Source: Borrelia sp. A-FGy1 (GTDB taxonomy: Bacteria; Spirochaetota; Spirochaetia; Borreliales; Borreliaceae). Taken from it: a stretch of DNA of 64,000 bases. Position 1 is the stretch's first letter. Every line of letters begins with the position of its first letter. The stretch lies in assembly GCF_014084025.1 (NCBI RefSeq), contig NZ_CP043682.1, positions 186,001-250,000 of the forward strand. The letters are read 5' to 3'. The notes beneath the pieces are model-generated. The model was not told the origin of the DNA. It was given only the letters and a program-made list of their open reading frames with translations, and ran no database searches. A program made the translations under genes and the position numbers. Shown piece by piece: positions 17,193 through 25,670 of the stretch.

Positions 17193-18122
17193 ATGCTGAA
17201 TATTCCAAAATTTTTCAATAAAACATACGAATACACAATAATAATTATTGTATTTGCAATAATATCAATAATAATCATATCAAATGTTTTCGTAGTTGGT
17301 CCATCAGAAGAAGCAATTGTTCTTCGCCTTGGAAGACTAAATAGAACCCTTGAATCAGGGATACACATTAAAATCCCACTAATTGAGGAAAAATTCATTT
17401 TACCAGTAAAGATAGTACAAGAGGTTAAACTTGGGTTTAACACAGATAATAATAGAGGAATTAATGCTGGTGAAGACGAGGGAATTATAATTACTGGAGA
17501 TTTAAACATAATAAATATTGAATGGCTAGTCCAATATAAAATAAACGATCCATATTCTTTCATGTTTAAAGTACAAGATCCAGAAGAAACAATAAAAGAC
17601 ATTGCAAAATCATCAATGAACAGATTAATTGGAGATAACACTATTTTTGAAATAATTAATGACAATAGAGTTGGAGTTACAGAGGGAGTAAAATCTTCAA
17701 TGAATGAGATTATCAAAACATATAATTTGGGAATTGACATTGTACAAGTACAAATCAGAAATGCTATGCCACCAAAAGGAAAAGTCTATGAAGCATTTGA
17801 AGATGTTAATATTGCGATCCAAGACAAAAACAAATTCATTAATGAAGGAAAGAAAGAATTTAATCAAATTGTTCCAAAAATAAGAGGAGAAGCGCTCAAA
17901 GTAATAGAAGAAGCTAAGGGATATAAAGAAAGCAGAATAAATAATGCATTAGCCGACACTAAAATTTTTAATGCAATTTTAAATGCATATATTAAAGATC
18001 CAGAAATTACAAAAGAAAGGATCTATAACGAAACAATGAAAGAAATTCTCGAAAACAAAGATAATATTGAAATAATCGATAAAAATTTAAAAAACTTTCT
18101 ACCCTTTAAGGAGATAAAATAA
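17193..18122 (+). CDS. hflK: HflK, SPFH/band-7 regulator of FtsH protease
   Basis: 309 residues: short N-terminus, one membrane anchor (residues 12-36), then the band-7/prohibitin domain (VVGPSEEAIVLRLGRLNRTLESGIHIKIPL by position 38-67) and a C-terminal helical region. HflK with HflC forms a membrane complex that controls FtsH, which degrades membrane proteins. AAGGAG precedes the ATG. hflC follows directly with no gap. The central NLGIDIVQVQIRNAMPPKGKV portion (about residue 183) is conserved in the HflK group. Confidence 0.94.
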   Translation: MLNIPKFFNKTYEYTIIIIVFAIISIIIISNVFVVGPSEEAIVLRLGRLNRTLESGIHIKIPLIEEKFILPVKIVQEVKLGFNTDNNRGINAGEDEGIIITGDLNIINIEWLVQYKINDPYSFMFKVQDPEETIKDIAKSSMNRLIGDNTIFEIINDNRVGVTEGVKSSMNEIIKTYNLGIDIVQVQIRNAMPPKGKVYEAFEDVNIAIQDKNKFINEGKKEFNQIVPKIRGEALKVIEEAKGYKESRINNALADTKIFNAILNAYIKDPEITKERIYNETMKEILENKDNIEIIDKNLKNFLPFKEIK

Positions 18123-19094
18123 ATGAAATATATAATAAAATTTTTATTCTCTATTGTTAAGACTGTTGTATTTACATTAATAATTAGCTTAATATCACTT
18201 TCTATAATGCAACCAATTTATATACTAAAAGAAAATGAAATTTCAATCACTACAAGACTTGGAAAAATTAACAGAACTGAACACACAGCAGGGCTTAAAT
18301 ATAAAATCCCATTCATTGAACAAGTACAGATATTTCCCAAAATCATACTTAGATGGGATGGAGAACCCCAAAGAATTCCAACAGGTGGCGAAGAGAAACA
18401 ACTAATATGGATAGATACAACTGCTAGATGGAAAATTGCAGATATTAATAAGTTTTATACCTCAATCAAAACAATGGATAGAGCTTATATAAGAATTGAT
18501 GCTGCTATTGAACCTGCTGTTAGAGGCGTTATTGCTAAGTACCCTTTACTTGAAATGATTAGAAGTTCAAATGATCCAATCCAGAGACTATCTCAGGGTA
18601 TTTTGACAGCTCAAGAGACTAAAAATGACACAACTTATCAAATAACAAAGGGTCGAAAAATCATCGAAAACGAAATAATTGAAGTAGCAAATAAAAATAC
18701 AAAAGACATTGGAATTGAAATCGTTGATGTTCTTATTAGAAAAATTAGCTATGACCCTAGCTTAATTGATTCCGTACATAATAGGATGATCTCAGAAAGG
18801 CAACAAATAGCAGAAGAACAAAGAAGCACAGGTATGGCTGAAAAAACAGAAATTCTTGGTAGCATTGAAAAAGAAAAACTAAAATTACTAAGCGAGGCAA
18901 AAGCTGAAGCAGCTAAAATTAAAGCTGAAGGCGACAGTGAAGCTGCAAGGATTTATGCAAATGCATATGGCCAAAATATTGAATTTTATATATTTTGGCA
19001 AGCACTAGAAAGCTACAAGGCAGTACTTAAAGATAAACGGAAAATATTCTCAACAGACATGGATTTTTTCAAATACTTACATAACAAAAAATAA
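18123..19094 (+). CDS. hflC: HflC, SPFH/band-7 partner of HflK
   Basis: 323 residues with an N-terminal anchor (residues 9-32), band-7 domain (ENEISITTRLGKINR, AGLKYKIPFIEQV) and the coiled region rich in E, A and K (SEAKAEAAKIKAEGDSEAAR) typical of HflC. Forms the HflKC cage around FtsH in the inner membrane. Its start is preceded by AAGGAGATAAAATAA at the end of hflK, so the two are coupled. Followed by a gene-free stretch of about 580 bp. Confidence 0.94.
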   Translation: MKYIIKFLFSIVKTVVFTLIISLISLSIMQPIYILKENEISITTRLGKINRTEHTAGLKYKIPFIEQVQIFPKIILRWDGEPQRIPTGGEEKQLIWIDTTARWKIADINKFYTSIKTMDRAYIRIDAAIEPAVRGVIAKYPLLEMIRSSNDPIQRLSQGILTAQETKNDTTYQITKGRKIIENEIIEVANKNTKDIGIEIVDVLIRKISYDPSLIDSVHNRMISERQQIAEEQRSTGMAEKTEILGSIEKEKLKLLSEAKAEAAKIKAEGDSEAARIYANAYGQNIEFYIFWQALESYKAVLKDKRKIFSTDMDFFKYLHNKK

Positions 19095-19673
19095 AATATA
19101 TAAAATAACTGAAATACTAAATTTAATAAAAGTTTTATTTAAAAAAAATATTAAAGATTTGTTGTAAAAATTCTTTAAGTTTACATTTATTAATAAATTA
19201 CATAAAGTCTATAAAATATCAACACATTAAAAAGTAAAACTAATTAAATTAAACAAATTTAAAAAGTAAAAACTAAAGTAAAGAAAAAAGGAATTACACA
19301 AAGAGAAAAATAAGTAAACATACATATAACTACACTTGTCATCTTAGCAACTATATAAATAGTTACTTTTAAACAGTAAAGCATATTGACTCAATATATC
19401 TATTCAGAAATTATCAATAATCCATTCTCAAAAGCCAAAACGATTACAAAATAGAAAGTTATTATTTAATATTTAAAGATACTGAAGGAAATAATATTAC
19501 AGAAAAAAGACAAAAACTTAAATAAAAGAAATACAAAACTTAATGCTATAATGCTAATGTATTACTACAAAAAAATAAAGATAAATACTAAAAACTTTAT
19601 CTTTATAAGATATGACACAAAGACAGAAAAATAAAACCTGAATAATAATTATAAAGTTCAATTTATTTAAAAA
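19095..19673. other. Gene-free AT-rich stretch between hflC and the HAD gene
   Basis: 579 bp with no ORF longer than a few dozen codons and no RNA gene that I recognise. It contains an AT-only inverted repeat (ATAAAGATAAA at 19575-19585, TTTATCTTTAT at 19596-19606). Short readable pieces such as FKDTEGNNITEKRQKLK (about 19474-19524) end in stops, so the stretch may be a decayed gene. No family could be matched. Confidence 0.5.
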
Positions 19674-20513
19674 TTATTTAAAATTGTTTAGTATATATTT
19701 TACTACAGAATCATTATAATGATAATCAATTACTTCACAAGCTTTATTTTTAAGAGTATCAATACCATTTTTAGGAGTAACTTTATGAATTTCATTCTCA
19801 TTAAAAACAGAGATATCATTATCAGAATCTCCAAAATAAACAATATCTTTATAAGAAATAGACAAATAATCAGCTAAAAATTTAATACCATTTATTTTCT
19901 CAGCATGAATGCTTTGCACCTCAATAACACTAATTTTATCGTTAAATTCTATTCTTCCATATTTAGAAACTTTAAGTTCAGAATAATTTTTCATATTCAA
20001 AAAAGCCGATTCAATTATCTCACGAATACCAATAACAGTAACAGATAAAACGTCATAAAGAAAGATATCATTGAGTTTATTTATTTTAATAATATTTGAA
20101 CAACAAAAAGTTTGCTTAAATGTAAGATACCAATGTTCTAAAAAATTATTAATACCATCGTAAGCATTAAATACCTCTCCATTATGTACAACTTTAAAAA
20201 ATATAGAAAAACCATTACTCTTAAAATAAGAATAGATATCGCAAAGACAACCCCATGTTATATTTTCTACATAAAGAGACTTACCCTGGTCAATAGATGC
20301 AACATAAGCACCATCATTACTAATTAAGGGAATCTTAAAATTAAATCCCCTCAAAGGGGATCTCATAAGATAAAAATCTCTACCTGTAGCAACTGTAAAT
20401 TTAAAGTCATCTCTCTTTAGAAGTTCCTTTAAATTGCTTTTAGAAAAATCTGACAAAGATCCCTTTGCATCAAGCAATGTACCATCTAAATCCGTAATAA
20501 ATACCTTACTCAA
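19674..20513 (-). CDS. HAD-superfamily (Cof-type) phosphatase
   Basis: 279 residues. The nucleophile motif ITDLDGTLLD carries Asp8 and Asp10; TVATGR is motif II, the Lys is in the HAEKINGIKFLADYLSI segment and GDSDNDISVF is the metal-binding motif IV; the large cap between makes it a Cof/YidA-type enzyme. These hydrolyse small phosphorylated metabolites such as sugar phosphates or FMN; the substrate cannot be told. The start codon is TTG with AGGA nine bases upstream. It stands alone between a gene-free stretch and tRNA-Phe. Confidence 0.9.
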   Translation of the reverse strand: MSKVFITDLDGTLLDAKGSLSDFSKSNLKELLKRDDFKFTVATGRDFYLMRSPLRGFNFKIPLISNDGAYVASIDQGKSLYVENITWGCLCDIYSYFKSNGFSIFFKVVHNGEVFNAYDGINNFLEHWYLTFKQTFCCSNIIKINKLNDIFLYDVLSVTVIGIREIIESAFLNMKNYSELKVSKYGRIEFNDKISVIEVQSIHAEKINGIKFLADYLSISYKDIVYFGDSDNDISVFNENEIHKVTPKNGIDTLKNKACEVIDYHYNDSVVKYILNNFK

Positions 20514-20629
20514 ATGAGCATTCCTATAAAAAGCATATGAGATTAATTATACAACTTTATATATAAAAAATAACAAATAATTTATTATTACTAATAAATA
20601 ATTGACAAAAAAAAATGTTTATGGAAAAA

Positions 20630-20643
20630 TTATAACGTTATAA
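20630..20643. promoter_or_regulatory. 14-bp perfect palindrome in the tRNA-Phe promoter region
   Basis: TTATAACGTTATAA is self-complementary and ends 10 bp before the tRNA. A possible -10 box TAAAAT (20641-20646) overlaps it, with a weak -35 TTTATG 17 bases upstream; a consensus TTGACA at 20602 is too far from TATAAC. The palindrome may be regulatory or chance. Confidence 0.35.
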
Positions 20644-20653
20644 AATAAAAATA

Positions 20654-20726
20654 GCCGCTGTAGCTCAGTTGGTAGAGCATAGGACTGAAAATCCTTGTGT
20701 CAGGAGTTCGATTCTCCTCGGCGGCA
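20654..20726 (+). tRNA. tRNA-Phe (GAA)
   Basis: Acceptor GCCGCTG pairs with CGGCGGC (one G-T pair), anticodon loop ACTGAAAATC region gives GAA, T arm GTTCGATTC, discriminator A. CCA is not encoded. Complete 73-nt cloverleaf. Confidence 0.97.
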
Positions 20727-20907
20727 ATATTAGTCATTGGGTTTATTTATTGTACTATAATTCAAAGTTAGAAAAGATAATTACATTTTAAATCTTAAAC
20801 TTTCAGACTAATATTGAAAATTTGTGGAATAGAAGAGTTTAACCCTTTATTAGGAAATTTTCTTTTCTTGAGCCAATTATTTAAAATTCTATTTAAGAGG
20901 ACTCAAA

Positions 20908-22452
20908 ATGATTCTCAAAGAAATAAAAAAAATAGAAGACTTAACAGAGAACGATATTATTTTTTCAAACATCGGTAATTTATCTAAACTAAGTACGAGA
21001 GTAAATGATAAAATCATAAAAGTTTTAAAACAAGGTAATGTCACACGTATACCCGTAATCAATAACTATGCAAACATTCCACACGAAAAATTAGTAAATA
21101 TAATCAATGAAGAACTTTTAAAGAATGAAATAAATCTTTTAAAGGAAGATTTATTTCATTCTTTAAAAGAAATATATAAGCCATTTTCAGAAAAAGATAA
21201 AATATTTACAATTGCCGGCAAAAAAAGATTAATAAATTTGAATATTCTCATGGAAGAAAATCCCGATTCTATTTATTCTAAAGAAATCATTGAGGGAAGC
21301 TTTAAAATTTTACCAATACACAAAATAATATCTATTCAAAAGTTATTGATAGAAATATATAATTATTTCGATTTTCAAAAAATGAGAAATAAGGACAATC
21401 TGTCTAACTCAAAAACAATAAAAAAATTATATCTACACTCAATCAGAAGAGATTGGGAACTTTGCAATGGAAAAATAAAAACAATAGGCGATTCTGTTTT
21501 ACTTCATGCAATTGACACAACAATTTATTTTTTAATAACAATTGCACAGCTAAATAAAGAAAGAGCAGTAAAAGATGCCCCACGCTCAACATCAAAGTTT
21601 TTCATCGATAAAGGACATTATACACAACTTACAGAATTTTTTTACGATAACAATACAATATTACAAGCTGCTCTTGGTGTATTACTACACCCAATAGGAC
21701 TAATGCATATCAATATACTAAAAGAACTGAAAGATAAAATCAGCCTTAAAAACAAAGAAACAGAAGAAAAGTACAAACTTAAAATAGAATATTTAGACAA
21801 AAGCATTAATATCTCTAAAAATCTATTTAGAATGAGAGAAGATATATCTCCTATTACAAAAATGATAATAAATGGTCAAAAAAACTATCTTAACAGTAAG
21901 AGTCATACAGATATAAAAATTAAAAAATTTACTCACGAACTTATTAGGATTTTTTGTATAATAGATGCTTATGATGAAATGGTAAATCCTATTATAATAA
22001 AAGAACCTGTTAACCCTCTGGAGGCTATTGAATTCTTATTTCAAAATAGCGAAAAATACCATTGGGATACAGATAAACCAAATAAACACTTAAAAAATAA
22101 AAAATTTGATATAGAAATGCTAAAAATTTTCTTAACAATACTTGCGCCTTTCGACTATGGAGAAGTCCTTGACATATATACAAAAGATAGCAATGAACCT
22201 CTATTTAAAGTAGTTGTATTTGAATACAATGTAGGAATATTGCCTACTCTATCTATAATTAAAAAAAAGGACAAATCATATAACATTGGAGATGTTATAC
22301 TTAACCTTGAATCCAAAGAGATAACCATAAAGAGACAAAGCGGAGAAGTAAAGAAAGCTCCATTAAAAAATATTAATAAATTTGAATTAAAACGCAATAT
22401 TGAAGAACTTAAAAGTAATGAATTCAATATTTTTAATTCCATCAAAGATTAA
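20908..22452 (+). CDS. Degenerate HD-GYP-like protein
   Basis: 514 residues, soluble. The layout follows HD-GYP cyclic-di-GMP phosphodiesterases: a helical core AALGVLLHPIGLMHINIL (where the family has LLHDIGKIGIP), then IRIFCIIDAYDEMVNPI (family: ILAIADAYDAL), and a C-terminal domain GEVLDIYTKDSNEPLFKVVV...GDVILNLESKEI typical of these proteins. The catalytic HD pair reads H-P and the HHExxDGxGYP loop is missing (NGQKNYLNSKSH instead), so it is probably not catalytic and may bind a nucleotide or a partner (inference). Preceded by AAGAGGACTCAAA at the ATG. Confidence 0.65.
   Translation: MILKEIKKIEDLTENDIIFSNIGNLSKLSTRVNDKIIKVLKQGNVTRIPVINNYANIPHEKLVNIINEELLKNEINLLKEDLFHSLKEIYKPFSEKDKIFTIAGKKRLINLNILMEENPDSIYSKEIIEGSFKILPIHKIISIQKLLIEIYNYFDFQKMRNKDNLSNSKTIKKLYLHSIRRDWELCNGKIKTIGDSVLLHAIDTTIYFLITIAQLNKERAVKDAPRSTSKFFIDKGHYTQLTEFFYDNNTILQAALGVLLHPIGLMHINILKELKDKISLKNKETEEKYKLKIEYLDKSINISKNLFRMREDISPITKMIINGQKNYLNSKSHTDIKIKKFTHELIRIFCIIDAYDEMVNPIIIKEPVNPLEAIEFLFQNSEKYHWDTDKPNKHLKNKKFDIEMLKIFLTILAPFDYGEVLDIYTKDSNEPLFKVVVFEYNVGILPTLSIIKKKDKSYNIGDVILNLESKEITIKRQSGEVKKAPLKNINKFELKRNIEELKSNEFNIFNSIKD
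21115..21169. repeat. 24-bp perfect inverted repeat inside a coding sequence
   Basis: Left arm 21115-21138 and right arm 21146-21169 are exact reverse complements over 24 bases (core AAGAATGAAATAAATCTT against AAGATTTATTTCATTCTT) around the 7-base loop TTAAAGG. It lies within codons about 70-87 of the HD-GYP-like gene, encoding LLKNEINLLKEDLFHSLKE. It is by far the longest perfect hairpin seen in the window. Confidence 0.97.
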
Positions 22453-22466
22453 TATTAAGATTTAAT

Positions 22467-23012
22467 TTAAGAGTAACATTTAAAAAAATCAAGCCTTGAA
22501 TCACCATATCGCCTAGAATCGTATTTAGAAAGGCTTAAAATATACTTACTTAAATTTTCTCTAGAAGGATAATGAATAATAACCTTCGCATATTTATTTA
22601 AACTATCATTTTTTGAAATTATTTCAAGTAATTTTTCCTTAAAAGAATAATCAAAAGGTGGATCTAGATAAATAAAATCATAAAAAAGATTACTCTTCTT
22701 AAGAAAGATTTTAGCCTCACTGAAAAAAAATTTATAAGGTTCATTTATAAATCTAAAATTTTTAACTAAAAGATTCCTAGAAACCTTATTATAATCAACG
22801 AGATGAACAAATCTTGCTCCTCTACTCAAAGCTTCAAGAGACATTATTCCAGTACCTGCAAATACATCAAGAAAATTTGAATCTATAATCTGATTAAAAA
22901 GAATAGAAAAAAATGCTTTCCTGACAACAGACATCACAGGACGCACATTACCTGCCCTCATAAAAGCAACCTTTTTTCCCTTATATTTACCTGCACTTAT
23001 ATGCATAAACAT
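22467..23012 (-). CDS. rsmD: 16S rRNA (guanine966-N2)-methyltransferase RsmD
   Basis: 181 residues. Starts MFMHISAGKYKGKKVAFMRA (family: RIIxGxxKGRxL), then RPVMSVVRKAFFSIL, the SAM-binding FLDVFAGTGIMSLEALSRGA and the catalytic YLDPPFDY (DPPF near residue 117). It methylates G966 of 16S rRNA in the 30S subunit. Convergent with the HD-GYP-like gene (14 bp between stops) and divergent from gtaB. A second ATG two codons in could also be the start; no clear Shine-Dalgarno precedes either. Confidence 0.93.
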   Translation of the reverse strand: MFMHISAGKYKGKKVAFMRAGNVRPVMSVVRKAFFSILFNQIIDSNFLDVFAGTGIMSLEALSRGARFVHLVDYNKVSRNLLVKNFRFINEPYKFFFSEAKIFLKKSNLFYDFIYLDPPFDYSFKEKLLEIISKNDSLNKYAKVIIHYPSRENLSKYILSLSKYDSRRYGDSRLDFFKCYS

Positions 23013-23090
23013 TAATTTTAAATTAATTTAATAAAATATTAAATATTTAAAACTTAAATTTTGATATAATTTTCTTTTAAGAGGAAAAAC

Positions 23091-23924
23091 ATGAAAGGTA
23101 TAATCTTAGCAGCTGGATATGGAACAAGATTTTTGCCCATAACAAAAACTATTCCAAAAGAAATGTTGCCAATTCTAAATAAACCAGCAATTGAATACGT
23201 TATTGAAGAATTTATTAACTCCGGCATAAGAGAAATATTAATAATAACCTCAAGAAGAAAAGGAGTTTTAGACAATTATTTCGACAGAGAAATTGAACTT
23301 GAATCCATATTCACAAAAAAATTTAGGCAAGATTTACTAGATATTATTAAACCTAAAGATATCAATATTAGTTTCATAAAACAAAATGAAATGATGGGCA
23401 CAGGACATGCTTTATTACATGCAAAACCTTGGATTGGGCTAGAGCCTACAATAGTTGCATATCCTGATGATCTACACATTGGAAATCCTCCCTTAACTAA
23501 ACAACTCATAGAACTACATAAAAAAACAGGAAAAAATATATTATCTGTTATTGAAAATCCCAAAAATATAAACAGATACGGAGTAATAGAGCTAAACAAA
23601 GATAATATTCATGTCAAAGACATAATAGAAAAACCAAAAGCTGGAAAAGAGCCAAGCAGAAAAGCTTCTATTGGCAGGTTTTTATACACTTATGATTTTT
23701 TTAAATATTTAGAAGAAGGATTTAAACTTCATAAGAATGGAGAATATCATCACATTTATGCTTTAAAGAAACTGATGAGCCAGGGGAAAGTATTATATAA
23801 AGAAATAGAAGGTGACAGGCTTGACACAGGTGATATTGAAGGTTATCTAGAATCAATAATCAAAATTGCTAAAAAAGACGATAAGTTGCTACAAATAATT
23901 AAAGATTTAATAGAGGTTAAATGA
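23091..23924 (+). CDS. gtaB: UTP--glucose-1-phosphate uridylyltransferase
   Basis: 277 residues, nucleotidyltransferase fold. The signature AAGYGTRFLPITKTIPKEML (residues 7-26) and KPAIEYVIEE are textbook GalU/GtaB, with YPDDLHIGNPP and NRYGVIEL further on. It makes UDP-glucose, the precursor of Borrelia glycolipids. Strong -10 TATAAT at 23065-23070 and AAGAGG before ATG support a local promoter. The stop overlaps the next gene (ATGA). Confidence 0.95.
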   Translation: MKGIILAAGYGTRFLPITKTIPKEMLPILNKPAIEYVIEEFINSGIREILIITSRRKGVLDNYFDREIELESIFTKKFRQDLLDIIKPKDINISFIKQNEMMGTGHALLHAKPWIGLEPTIVAYPDDLHIGNPPLTKQLIELHKKTGKNILSVIENPKNINRYGVIELNKDNIHVKDIIEKPKAGKEPSRKASIGRFLYTYDFFKYLEEGFKLHKNGEYHHIYALKKLMSQGKVLYKEIEGDRLDTGDIEGYLESIIKIAKKDDKLLQIIKDLIEVK

Positions 23925-25621
23925 ACACAATAATAAAACGCCAAGAATTTTATGATTCTCTTAGCATATTAAAAAAATATATAAATGAAAATATAGAAGA
24001 AAAAATCTTAAAATATAGTATTTTCTCAAAGCTTTATATGCTAAATGAAGAAGAAATTAAAAGCCTTATAAAAATAAGCAAAGATTATGAGAATAAAAGA
24101 AATAAAATAAAAATTACTCTTGAAGAGTATTATTACGAAGAAAATGAAAATAAAAAAATCAAAAACTGGATATTAGAGATAATTAAAGAAAAAAACTCAT
24201 TACAAATACAAAAAGAAACAAACCTTATGAGTAAAAGGCTTGGAATAACATATAAATTAAAATCAACTAATTTCTTAAAATTAATTGAAATACAAAATAA
24301 TCCAAAATTTACTTTATGTAAAAAAGAGTTATATAAGCAAATAATACTAAACTTCTCCAGTAACATAAAAATAGAAAATTTAGAAACAACAATAGATATA
24401 CTAATAGCTGTAAGAAATAGAAATAAGGAAGAAATTAAGCGCATTTTAAAGCAAAGCCAAAAATTACAAAGACTATTCAAATCTAGTTCAACAAAAAAAG
24501 AAAATAGAGTAATCAAACTACAAAAATTGCTCATTTTAACATACTGGCCAGTAGGATGTTTATCTAGATCACTTTTTAACAAAATTTTAAGAAAAAACTA
24601 TAGATACATGATAGATGAAATTTTAACATTAAAGTATGATGAGATTCTTAAATATCTACGAACAATAAAAACTTTAAGCCTTAATGAAATTTTTTATAAA
24701 GGTTCAAGGAAAAACATTAATTTTAACTATTTTTTCAGTGATTTTACAAAATATACTCCTAAAGATTTTCAAAATACGCTAAAAGATTATTTAGCCTCAA
24801 TTGAAAAAACTGCAAAAAACAAATATTTACAGTGGTTTTTTAAAGACAAAGTGCCAAACGAATGGGAAGATTTTACATTTACAATCGAATACATTTCAAA
24901 ACATAGATTGCTAAATTTAAATGAAAAAATAGAAGACATGATTATAGCAAAATTCCAAGCAGAAGATTTCTTTGTATCTTTTGAAAAAATGAATTTCAAC
25001 CCATACAAAAGTTCAAGTATATTTCAAAATAAATATATAAAAAAAACATTTCTGCAAAATGTAGTCAACTACATAAAAAACAATACAAAAAAAATAGACA
25101 CATATGGATGGATAGCATTCTACATTTATGCTGAAAAAGACGATAAGGAAAATTTTTCAAAAGATATAAAAACATTCTTTAAAAGTAAAAACTTTGAAAT
25201 TCAAAATCAAATATTCATATATTTCCTATCTTTCTATCCAAATATTGACAAGGAACAATTTGAATTCATATCAGAAATAATCTTATATCTCGATGAAAGT
25301 AAAATTATCATACCTAAAGAAATAATAAAAATGCAAAAAACTAATGATTGCGAATTCGACTACTATAAATCATATATTTTAATTAAATCATTAACTTTAA
25401 GAACAAGAGTACTAAAAATTTTACATAAAAATATTAAACCAGAACTAATGTTAAAAATAGATAAAAAATTACTACCTGCAATATGTTATATTGCTTATCA
25501 TTCCAACCCAAATGCAATAAAAGAAGAAAAAACAATTTCTTTCTTACAAAAAGAAGACATAATACAATTCATTGCATTTTTGAATAAAGATCAAAATAAA
25601 TTTATTCTTAGAACACTATGA
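23921..25621 (+). CDS. Conserved hypothetical protein, 566 aa
   Basis: 566 residues, lysine- and isoleucine-rich, predicted mostly alpha-helical, no signal peptide or membrane segment. No recognised domain or catalytic motif. The ATG overlaps the gtaB stop (ATGA), so the two are coupled. The internal stretch NYRYMIDEILTLKYDEILKY and later helix pairs look like a scaffold or HEAT-like protein, but the periodicity is not convincing. Function not assigned. Confidence 0.75.
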   Translation: MNTIIKRQEFYDSLSILKKYINENIEEKILKYSIFSKLYMLNEEEIKSLIKISKDYENKRNKIKITLEEYYYEENENKKIKNWILEIIKEKNSLQIQKETNLMSKRLGITYKLKSTNFLKLIEIQNNPKFTLCKKELYKQIILNFSSNIKIENLETTIDILIAVRNRNKEEIKRILKQSQKLQRLFKSSSTKKENRVIKLQKLLILTYWPVGCLSRSLFNKILRKNYRYMIDEILTLKYDEILKYLRTIKTLSLNEIFYKGSRKNINFNYFFSDFTKYTPKDFQNTLKDYLASIEKTAKNKYLQWFFKDKVPNEWEDFTFTIEYISKHRLLNLNEKIEDMIIAKFQAEDFFVSFEKMNFNPYKSSSIFQNKYIKKTFLQNVVNYIKNNTKKIDTYGWIAFYIYAEKDDKENFSKDIKTFFKSKNFEIQNQIFIYFLSFYPNIDKEQFEFISEIILYLDESKIIIPKEIIKMQKTNDCEFDYYKSYILIKSLTLRTRVLKILHKNIKPELMLKIDKKLLPAICYIAYHSNPNAIKEEKTISFLQKEDIIQFIAFLNKDQNKFILRTL

Positions 25622-25670
25622 AATATAGTAATATTTCCTATAAAATAATACAATATTAATAATAAAAGAT

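Noticed and set aside
17153..17740. 195-codon minus-strand ORF across hflK
   Set aside because: Antisense shadow of the well-supported hflK; no ribosome-binding site and no family similarity.
19575..19606. Hairpin as an intrinsic terminator
   Set aside because: The 11-bp stem is almost purely A/T and has no T-run of the right kind; it is about 480 bp from hflC, too far to be its terminator.
20725..20816. 11-bp inverted repeat CAATATTAGTC/GACTAATATTG flanking 70 bp after tRNA-Phe
   Set aside because: The arms are far apart and AT-rich and the loop has no recognisable RNA; could be chance, so not listed as a feature.
24133..24582. 149-codon minus-strand ORF
   Set aside because: Antisense to the 566-residue protein gene, with F/L/S-rich shadow composition.
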